From Bacteroidales bacterium (GTDB taxonomy: Bacteria; Bacteroidota; Bacteroidia; Bacteroidales; UBA4417), in the NCBI GenBank assembly GCA_025350385.1, contig JANXXZ010000051.1:1-12735 (forward strand): a DNA stretch of 12,735 nt. Direction: 5' to 3'. This document shows, in pieces, positions 7,664 through 12,735 of the stretch. A program made the translations under genes and the position numbers. The notes beneath the pieces are model-generated. The model made no database searches, was not told the DNA's origin, and saw nothing but the letters and a program-made list of their open reading frames with translations. How positions within the stretch are numbered: position 1 is the stretch's first letter; the number at the start of each line of letters is the position of its first letter.

Positions 7664-8134
7664 TCCTGATTTAGTGTAAGTTAACTATGAATAAGTGATC
7701 CGGGGATAATCGTTGCTGACATTTACTATGGCTAAAGTAGGAATAATTACCGGATAATTCGATCAGTCAGGATGTACACTGTTCCTTTCATGCACGTAAG
7801 TTATTATTATACATTTACTGATTCTAACGGGTATTAATTTCCGGAAACATAAATAACGGATCTGCTATATTGTAGTCTCAAAAGTGTTTTTAATTTTGAA
7901 TCATATCACAGATTCAATTTTTTGATCGGCTGATTTGCAAATAGCTGGAGCCTTTTGGACTAATTAATCTTAAATCGGATGAAACGGATAAGACCCTGAT
8001 ATTAAGGCAACTATGTAAGTTAATAACAGACAATTGAAAATCAGAACAAAACAGTTGCAAAGTGGGGTGTATGTGCTGAGGTTGAAATATAGGAAAGGGT
8101 TGGTGGGGAATGGGAGGGTTGAGGTTATCCGATA
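7664..8134. other. Non-coding junction between peptidase region and AT-rich cassette
   Basis: This stretch of about 470 bases has no credible coding frame on either strand. It should contain the promoter of the M14 gene (minus strand) near its left end, but no clear promoter boxes stand out. Its right end is G-rich and carries a quadruplex motif. Base composition falls at or just beyond its right end, where the putative cassette begins. I looked here for an attC-like or attI-like partner site left of the GTTATGGGC at 8135 and found only a 7-bp CGGATAA match, too weak to call. Confidence 0.5.
8097..8118 (+). other. G-quadruplex motif
   Basis: Four G runs (GGG, GGGG, GGG, GGG at 8097-8099, 8105-8108, 8112-8114 and 8116-8118) are separated by loops of 5, 3 and 1 bases. 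This fits the standard quadruplex pattern. It ends 16 bases before the cassette boundary repeat at 8135. Confidence 0.5.
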
Positions 8135-8161
8135 GTTATGGGCTAGTTTAAAGACAAGACA

Positions 8162-8728
8162 ATGTACGCACTTTACAATATAAAAAATGACAACGGACAG
8201 ACCAACTTGGAATTTCTTAAAAAAATTTCTCTTGCAGGTTGTAATCATGGAATAATTCCAAACTTATTGAAGGAAAAAATCTCAAAAGACCAAAATCCTC
8301 CAATTGGTTGGACAATAAACGTTTTAGACTACTACAAAGAAAAGGAACAAACTGTAATAATTGACATCAAACCAAAGAATAAAAGATACAGTGAAGTTTT
8401 TCTTTGTGAACTTGATAAAATTTTCGGATTTTCATACAAAGAATGGTCCCCAATAATGTTCAGACTTAAACGTCTATACAGCGATATATCACCAGAAAAA
8501 CTCAATAAAAATAACTTCATCTATCCAAAAGAGCCTGAAATAATCTGCACAATGCTTTATTTATCTGGCTCATTTAAGGATGGTCAATTAACAGGAACAT
8601 GGAATTATCCTGGTCCAAGTCCAACAAATGCATTGCTTCTTTGGTCGGAAGTAATGACTTTCTTTTTTCGACAAGTAGAAAAAAATGACTCAGGCTTTTT
8701 AAATGAAAAAATTGAAATACTTGAATAA
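8162..8728 (+). CDS. Hypothetical protein, 188 aa, first gene of cassette
   Basis: I do not recognise this family. The protein has no signal peptide and no membrane segment; it is mixed in composition, with basic and aromatic residues spread throughout. The N-terminal half contains NHGIIPNLLKEK and PPIGWTINVLDYYKE. The most distinctive part is the C-terminus (about residues 133-172): LSGSFKDGQLTGTWNYPGP, then SPTNALLLWSEVMTFFFRQV. No catalytic motif is evident. The gene begins 27 bases inside the putative cassette and ends 20 bases before the zinc-ribbon gene, so the two are probably co-transcribed and may act together. The gene is very AT-rich. The ATG is the first in frame, and no Shine-Dalgarno precedes it. 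Confidence 0.75.
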   Translation: MYALYNIKNDNGQTNLEFLKKISLAGCNHGIIPNLLKEKISKDQNPPIGWTINVLDYYKEKEQTVIIDIKPKNKRYSEVFLCELDKIFGFSYKEWSPIMFRLKRLYSDISPEKLNKNNFIYPKEPEIICTMLYLSGSFKDGQLTGTWNYPGPSPTNALLLWSEVMTFFFRQVEKNDSGFLNEKIEILE

Positions 8729-8748
8729 AACTTTAAATTCGAATAATT

Positions 8749-9810
8749 ATGGCTATGATTAATTGTCTAGAATGCAAAAAAGAAATTAGTAACAAGGCGG
8801 CATACTGCCCAAATTGCGGCTATCCCTTGAAACAAAATGAATCACCAGATTCTGGAAATGTTCAAGAAATATCTTGTCCTGATTTTCCAAATGATTTAAC
8901 TATTGGCGGACAAATTGTGAATTGGGGAGGAGATGCTGCGTTTTCCGGAGACTTTAGACCTGAAGACAATATAATCCGAACAATTAATCCAGGAGGAGTA
9001 AAAGTACTTCTCCATAAGCTTGGAATTAATATAGCAACTGGACTATATACTTCCCAAATGGAAATTCATAATTCGCAAATCATCTCTATAGATTTTGCGG
9101 ACCAATCAGAACTACTGAAGCAAAACAAATCAGTAATAGGAAGGGCAGTTGTGGGCAATTTACTCATGGGGCCGATGGGTGCTATCGTAGGTGGAATGTC
9201 AGGTATAGGTTCAAAAAACGTCAAAAAGAATAGTTATCTTGTTATAAATTTTTGGGATAGATTTACAAAACAAGCACAGACTTTATTGATAAGAGGCAAA
9301 GATGAAGAAATAAGGTTATTTGTCGGACGTTGGAACACAGAAAGAAGCAAAACGCAGTCAGTGGCTCAAAAGAAAGCATTGGAGAATCTTAATTCGACAG
9401 ATAAAAAAATACTAGAATTGTGCGAGCAGAAAGGACTAGTTGAAGCTTGCAAATTTTATATGGATGAACTCAAAATTGATGCAAAAGAAAATCATAAAGC
9501 TGTAGAATCCTCAATGAAATATGTGCAAGGATTAGCCAGCGCCTATGGTATAAAAATTAAATCAACAGGCGGCTGCTTTATTGCCACGGCCTGCTATGGT
9601 GATTACAATTCACCCGAAGTATTAATTCTTCGAAATTACCGAGATACAAAATTGTACTATACAAAATCAGGACAATTGTTTATTAAGATTTATTATTTTG
9701 CTTCTCCATTCCTTGCTAAAATAATTTCGCGATCTGAATTTCTTAAAGGCGTAACCAGAAAATATTTTATTTCACATATTGTTGAATCTCTTAGTAGGAA
9801 CAATGATTGA
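8749..9810 (+). CDS. Zinc-ribbon protein with C-terminal CFI-box domain
   Basis: This 353-aa protein starts with a zinc ribbon: Cys6, Cys9, Cys20 and Cys23 (CLEC then CPNC). Residues about 75-195 form a globular region with a glycine-rich hydrophobic hairpin (IGRAVVGNLLMGPMGAIVGG, 130-149) followed by YLVINFWD. This recalls PH-like domains in bacterial zinc-ribbon/SHOCT-type proteins. Residues about 205-265 are helical and charged. The C-terminus (275-353) matches the CFI-box-CTERM pattern: GGCFIATACYG, then LRNYRDTKL, then IYYFASPFLAKII. That domain is thought to be a sorting or processing signal, yet this protein has no signal peptide, so the localisation is unclear. It follows the 188-aa gene by 20 bases in the same cassette-like unit. 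The function is unknown. Confidence 0.85.
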   Translation: MAMINCLECKKEISNKAAYCPNCGYPLKQNESPDSGNVQEISCPDFPNDLTIGGQIVNWGGDAAFSGDFRPEDNIIRTINPGGVKVLLHKLGINIATGLYTSQMEIHNSQIISIDFADQSELLKQNKSVIGRAVVGNLLMGPMGAIVGGMSGIGSKNVKKNSYLVINFWDRFTKQAQTLLIRGKDEEIRLFVGRWNTERSKTQSVAQKKALENLNSTDKKILELCEQKGLVEACKFYMDELKIDAKENHKAVESSMKYVQGLASAYGIKIKSTGGCFIATACYGDYNSPEVLILRNYRDTKLYYTKSGQLFIKIYYFASPFLAKIISRSEFLKGVTRKYFISHIVESLSRNND

Positions 9811-9826
9811 AATGAAAGAAAACCAG

Positions 9827-9959
9827 CCCATAACAGCACCTACCCACAATAGGCGGGATGGTACAAGCGTGATATTTAGTGGTTCTTTTCATGCTGGTGC
9901 TTTCAAGACAGATTTACAATTCTAAGCCGCCTACTGTGGGTAGCTGCAAACCGTTATGC
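9827..9959 (+). repeat. attC-like imperfect inverted-repeat site
   Basis: The outer boxes CATAAC (9829-9834) and GTTATG (9953-9958) are perfect complements. The inner arms 9836-9856 and 9927-9947 (21 bases each) pair except at three positions, including CTACCCACA/TGTGGGTAG and AGGCGG/CCGCCT. The spacers between box and arm are unequal: 1 base on the left, 5 on the right. The central loop is about 70 bases. This order of outer box, inner box, loop, inner box, outer box, with an overall length near 130 bp, is the attC design, and known attC sites run from roughly 57 to 141 bp. The inverted pair could alternatively be an unrelated dispersed repeat with a strong hairpin. Confidence 0.6.
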
Positions 9960-10120
9960 CTCATTGTAAAAAGACAGCCAACCGCACAAATGGCACATTT
10001 GGTTTTTGCCTACACACAGCCCAACGCTGAAAAACCAAAAGAGCAATTTTTTGCCAACGCACCGACAGACAATCGGACAGAAAAAAGTAAATTAGACGAC
10101 TGACAATATTAAATTAAAAA
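9960..10120 (+). other. Leader between attC-like site and methyltransferase genes
   Basis: These 161 bases follow the GTTATG box and lead to the methyltransferase start. CAAATG (9987-9992) and CATTTG (9996-10001) form a small palindrome with a 3-base GCA loop, flanked by AACC and GGTT. An open frame of 74 codons across 9879-10103 runs through the attC-like arm and has no family signature, so I do not call it a gene. The promoter of the methyltransferase operon may lie here, but none is clear. Confidence 0.4.
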
Positions 10121-10798
10121 ATGACCGAATTGACAGAAGATATAAAGACAGATAATCAAGTAAAATCAAAAAAGCGGGTGGCTGACCACGGTGAAGTTTT
10201 TACCAACGACCGTGAAGTAAAAGCAATGCTCGACTTGGTGAAACACGAAACAGAAAGAATTGACTCTCGTTTTCTTGAACCTGCTTGTGGAAACGGAAAC
10301 TTTTTAGCGGAAGTGTTGCGAAGAAAATTGGCAGTAGTTGACAGCCGATATAACAAAAGCCAAGTAGAATGGGAACGCTATTCTGTTATTGCTGTATCAA
10401 GCATTTACGGTGTGGATATTTTGGAAGATAACGCCCAAGAATGCCGAGACCGATTGCTTGGCATTTACACAGAATGGTATTCCAAAACATTCAAACAAGT
10501 AAATAATGAGTGTATTCGTTCAGTTCGATTTTTATTTAGCAGAAATATACTTTGGGGTGATGCGTTGGACTTTACCAATCCCGTAACCAAACAACCGATT
10601 GTGTTTTCTGAATGGAGTGCCGTAAACAGCTCTATGCTGAAACGCAGAGATTATATGTTTAAATTTTTAGTGGAGAAAACGCACCAGTTTTCAATGTTCA
10701 ATGATGAAGGCAACGCAGCCGCTATTGACGAACCTGTAAAAGATTTTCCGCTTATTCATTTCTTAAAACTTGGCGAAGATGATACAAACGAACTATAA
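10121..10798 (+). CDS. Small DNA methyltransferase-like subunit with SAM-binding motif, no NPPY
   Basis: This 225-aa cytoplasmic protein has a Rossmann-type methyltransferase core. GEVFTND (24-30) is a motif seen before the SAM site in N6-adenine methylases. Motif I is FLEPACGNGNFL (51-62), fully canonical for SAM binding. YGVDILEDN (96-104) fits motif II, and NILWGDAL (142-149) fits motif III. No (N/D)PPY catalytic motif follows; in its place are FSEWSAV and KRRDYMF. So it can bind SAM but probably cannot methylate alone. Its last 20 bases overlap the start of the next gene, a large methyltransferase that has NPPY but a poor motif I, which suggests that the two chains form one enzyme. It is the first gene of the restriction-modification-like locus. 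The ATG at 10121 has an A-rich leader and no Shine-Dalgarno. Confidence 0.85.
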   Translation: MTELTEDIKTDNQVKSKKRVADHGEVFTNDREVKAMLDLVKHETERIDSRFLEPACGNGNFLAEVLRRKLAVVDSRYNKSQVEWERYSVIAVSSIYGVDILEDNAQECRDRLLGIYTEWYSKTFKQVNNECIRSVRFLFSRNILWGDALDFTNPVTKQPIVFSEWSAVNSSMLKRRDYMFKFLVEKTHQFSMFNDEGNAAAIDEPVKDFPLIHFLKLGEDDTNEL

Positions 10799-12359
10799 CC
10801 CCGATGTACTCTCCTGTCTTGCCAATTTGAGCAATGACGAAGTATTTACACCGCCAAGTTTGGTGAATGAAATTTTAGACTTGCTCCCTGTTGAATTGTG
10901 GAGCAACCCCAACGCCAAGTTTTTAGACCCTGTTTCTAAAAGTGGCGTGTTTCTGCGAGAAATGGCAAAGCGACTGATGCACGGTTTGGAAACCCAAATA
11001 CCCGACAAGCAAGAACGCATTAACCACATTTTTAGCCAACAGTTGTATGGCATTGCCATTACCGATTTAACGGCTTTGCTTTCTCGGAGAAGTGTGTATT
11101 GCTCCAAAACGGCCAATGGCAAATACTCCATTTGCGAGACCTTTAATGATGAGCAAGGAAACATTCGCTACAAACGAATGAAACACACTTGGCAAAGCGG
11201 AAAATGCACCTTTTGCGGAGCAAGCCAGGAAGTGTACGACAGAGAAGATGCCTTGGAAACATATGCCTACAATTTTATACACACAAACAAACCTTACAAC
11301 ATATTCAATATGAAATTTGACGTTATCGTTGGAAATCCACCTTATCAGCTGAGTGATGGTGGACACGGAGCTAGTGCAAAACCTATCTACCATAAATTTG
11401 TTGAGCAGGCAATAAAGCTAAACCCTAAATATATATCTATGATTATTCCAGCCAGATGGTTTGCTGGTGGCAGGGTTGGCGAGCTTACTGAGTTTAGGGA
11501 AAAGATGCTACAAGATAAAAGATTGAGAATAATTCATGATTTTCAAGATGCAAGAGATTGTTTTCCAGGTGTCGAGATAAAAGGAGGTGTAAACTATTTT
11601 TTATGGAATAGGGACAATAAAGGTCTTTGTAAAGTTTGTACTCATTCTGGAAATAAAATTACGTCACAAACCGAACGTTCTTTACTTGAAGAAGGGGCAT
11701 CAACGTTTATTCGATACAATGAAGCTGTTCCAATATTGAAGAAGATTCAAACTAAGAATGAGAAAAGTTTCTCTGATTTAGTTAGCGCAAATGACCCTTT
11801 TGGCTTTGATGTTAGAGTTGAAGGTAGTATGAAACGAGTTAAAGCTCAATTTAAACTCAGTTACTTTCAAGGAAGTATCAAATTTTACTATAATGGATGG
11901 AGAAAAGATGGTGTTGGTTATATTGACAAGAAATATGTACAAAAGAATTCAGATTGGTTAACGGAACATAAGTTGTTTGTTGCGAAAGCAATTGGAACTG
12001 GCGATAGTAAAACAGATGCTATCAGACCTTTTGTACCAGAAAGTCCCTCTTGTACGAGTGAAACCTATCTTGTGATTGGCCCATTTAATTCGAGCCAGAC
12101 TTTAGAAAATGTCCTCTCATATATTGAAACCAAATTTTTCCACTTCATGGTTTCTTTAAAAAAAATCACTCAAGAAGCTAGAAGGGGAGTTTACGAATTT
12201 GTTCCACTTCAAGACTTCTCTGAACCTTGGACAGACGAAAAACTCTATAACAAATACAGCTTAACAGCAGATGAAATTGCTTTTATTGAAAGTATGATAC
12301 TGCCAATGGAAATTAGTCAGCATCAGGATTTGCCGGATTCTCAAGATGAGCAGGATTAG
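10779..12359 (+). CDS. Eco57I-like N6-adenine DNA methyltransferase, large subunit
   Basis: Starting at ATG 10779 (MIQTNYNPDV) the protein has 526 aa. A TTG nine bases earlier is a weaker candidate start. NDEVFTPP (19-26) precedes motif I, which reads FLDPVSKSGVFL (48-59) rather than the usual DPxxGSGxFL and so may bind SAM poorly. YGIAITDL (90-97) replaces the acidic motif II. A Cys pair, CTFC (143-146), suggests half a zinc site. The catalytic motif NPPY is at 186-189. The segment after about residue 320 is probably the DNA target-recognition region. It ends with FVPLQDFSEPWTDEKLY, seen in related methylases. The last 11 residues are encoded by one arm of an inverted repeat. The gene overlaps the small SAM-motif subunit by 20 bases, so translation is likely coupled. 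No nuclease motif is visible; a partner nuclease or helicase may lie to the right. Confidence 0.9.
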   Translation: MIQTNYNPDVLSCLANLSNDEVFTPPSLVNEILDLLPVELWSNPNAKFLDPVSKSGVFLREMAKRLMHGLETQIPDKQERINHIFSQQLYGIAITDLTALLSRRSVYCSKTANGKYSICETFNDEQGNIRYKRMKHTWQSGKCTFCGASQEVYDREDALETYAYNFIHTNKPYNIFNMKFDVIVGNPPYQLSDGGHGASAKPIYHKFVEQAIKLNPKYISMIIPARWFAGGRVGELTEFREKMLQDKRLRIIHDFQDARDCFPGVEIKGGVNYFLWNRDNKGLCKVCTHSGNKITSQTERSLLEEGASTFIRYNEAVPILKKIQTKNEKSFSDLVSANDPFGFDVRVEGSMKRVKAQFKLSYFQGSIKFYYNGWRKDGVGYIDKKYVQKNSDWLTEHKLFVAKAIGTGDSKTDAIRPFVPESPSCTSETYLVIGPFNSSQTLENVLSYIETKFFHFMVSLKKITQEARRGVYEFVPLQDFSEPWTDEKLYNKYSLTADEIAFIESMILPMEISQHQDLPDSQDEQD

Positions 12360-12419
12360 ATAAATACACATGAAAATGAATAAAGAAATCCTGCTAATCC
12401 TAAAATCTTGTAAATCCTG
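12324..12419. repeat. Long imperfect inverted repeat (CAGGATTT...AAATCCTG)
   Basis: The left arm (12324-12357) and right arm (12387-12419) are about 33-34 bases each and are imperfect inverse complements. They share CAGGATTT at the outside and AGCAGGATT at the inside, with a 29-base spacer. The left arm is translated as the tail QDLPDSQDEQD of the methyltransferase, and its TAG stop is at 12357-12359. The hairpin could slow or end transcription, but there is no U-tract. It resembles dispersed AATCCTG-type repeats in Bacteroidota, with a hint of 7-bp periodicity. Confidence 0.7.
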
Positions 12420-12442
12420 ATTCAGACAAATAATTAAGCAAT

Positions 12443-12735
12443 ATGGAAAAGCACAATGAAATAAAGTTATTTGAAGAAAGCCAAGTACGCACCGTTTGGG
12501 ATGCAGAGCTAGAGAAGTGGTATGTTTCCATTGTTGATGTTATTGCTGTACTTACAGACAGTCCCAATCCGCGAAAGTACTGGAGTGTTTTAAAAACAAG
12601 ACTAAAAGCAGAGGGTAGTCAGTTGGCTACAAATTGTAGTCAACTGAAAATGCAATCGGCTGATGGCAAATTTTACAAAACTGATGTAGCAGATACTGAG
12701 CAATTGTTTAGACTTATTCAATCCATCCCATCACC
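12443..12735 (+). CDS. Bro-N domain protein, 3' end beyond window
   Basis: The open frame starts at ATG 12443 and runs 97 codons to the right edge without a stop. The start MEKHNEIKLFEESQVRTVWD is followed by EKWYVSIVDVIAVLTDSPNP (residues 25-44), then RKYWSVLKTRLKAEGSQLAT, QLKMQSADGKFYKTDVADTE, and finally FRLIQSIPSP. These match the BRO N-terminal domain, a DNA-binding fold found in phage antirepressors and in stand-alone bacterial proteins, often beside restriction-modification genes. It lies 83 bases after the methyltransferase stop, on the other side of the inverted repeat. The role is probably DNA binding or regulation; the missing C-terminus would decide the subfamily. Confidence 0.85.
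   Translation, partial: MEKHNEIKLFEESQVRTVWDAELEKWYVSIVDVIAVLTDSPNPRKYWSVLKTRLKAEGSQLATNCSQLKMQSADGKFYKTDVADTEQLFRLIQSIPS

Larger units (their letters stand above)
8135..9834 (+). mobile_element. Integron-like gene cassette (two genes) bounded by inverted GTTATGGGC repeats
   Basis: GTTATGGGCTAGTTT at 8135-8149 is the inverse complement of AAACCAGCCCATAAC at 9820-9834, with one mismatch in 15. Between them lie two tightly packed plus-strand genes. The first ATG is 27 bases after the GTT, and the last stop is 16 bases before the outer arm of the attC-like site. In integron cassettes the inverse core of the attC site is complementary to the start of the cassette itself, which is exactly what is seen. 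The insert is clearly more AT-rich than the peptidase region on its left. The core does not fit GTTRRRY strictly (T at position 5), and no integrase gene is present, so the mechanism is inferred. Confidence 0.6.

Noticed and set aside
7976..8134. Possible attC-like partner site left of the GTTATGGGC at 8135 (CGGATAA at 7983 against TTATCCG at 8125)
   Set aside because: Only about 7 bases pair, and no CATAAC box is suitably placed, so it is compatible with chance.
7970..8248. 92-codon minus-strand open frame across the cassette boundary
   Set aside because: It spans the inverted-repeat boundary and overlaps the start of the 188-aa gene; no motif supports it.
9879..10103. 74-codon plus-strand open frame
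   Set aside because: It runs through one arm of the attC-like hairpin and the leader, has no family signature, and its composition looks non-coding.
10770..10778. TTG at 10770 as the start of the large methyltransferase
   Set aside because: The ATG at 10779 gives a better initiation codon and an N-terminus (MIQTNYNPDV) like that of related proteins.

Overview
The window looks like a piece of a Bacteroidota chromosome. I infer this from the protein families, the lack of Shine-Dalgarno sequences before most starts, the exported peptidases with short lipid-poor signal peptides, and the degenerate 7-bp repeats between genes. It falls into two halves with different base composition. Hand counts of 60-base lines give 58% GC at 2101-2160 and 57% at 4381-4440, but 35% at 8281-8340 and 27% at 8341-8400.

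Left half (1-7663): a peptide-degradation neighbourhood. A secreted S51 cyanophycinase-like peptidase (minus strand, running off the left edge) is divergent from a cytoplasmic isoaspartyl dipeptidase of the IadA type. Together these two activities make a textbook route for beta-aspartyl peptides such as cyanophycin: the polymer is cut to beta-Asp-Arg, then to Asp and Arg. Next come an exported M28 aminopeptidase with a PA-like insert (plus strand), a convergent N-acylamino-acid racemase/o-succinylbenzoate synthase of the enolase superfamily (minus), and an exported M14 zinc carboxypeptidase (minus). The gaps hold several short runs of 7-bp repeats.

Middle (7664-10120): a non-coding stretch with a G-quadruplex motif leads into an AT-rich two-gene unit bounded by a 15-bp inverted repeat (GTTATGGGCT(A/G)GTTT). 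The first gene is an unrecognised 188-aa protein. The second is a zinc-ribbon protein ending in a CFI-box C-terminal domain. The unit ends in a roughly 130-bp imperfect inverted-repeat site organised like an integron attC site. The repeat at the start of the unit is complementary to the outer arm of this site, as expected for an integron-type gene cassette. No integrase is in the window. This is the most unusual structure here.

Right part (10121-12735): a restriction-modification-like locus. A small protein has a good SAM-binding motif but no NPPY. It overlaps a 526-aa Eco57I-like methyltransferase that has NPPY but a degenerate SAM motif, which suggests a split, two-chain DNA adenine methyltransferase. 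A long inverted repeat supplies the last codons of the large subunit and separates it from a Bro-N domain protein cut by the right edge. No restriction nuclease is visible; it may lie to the right.
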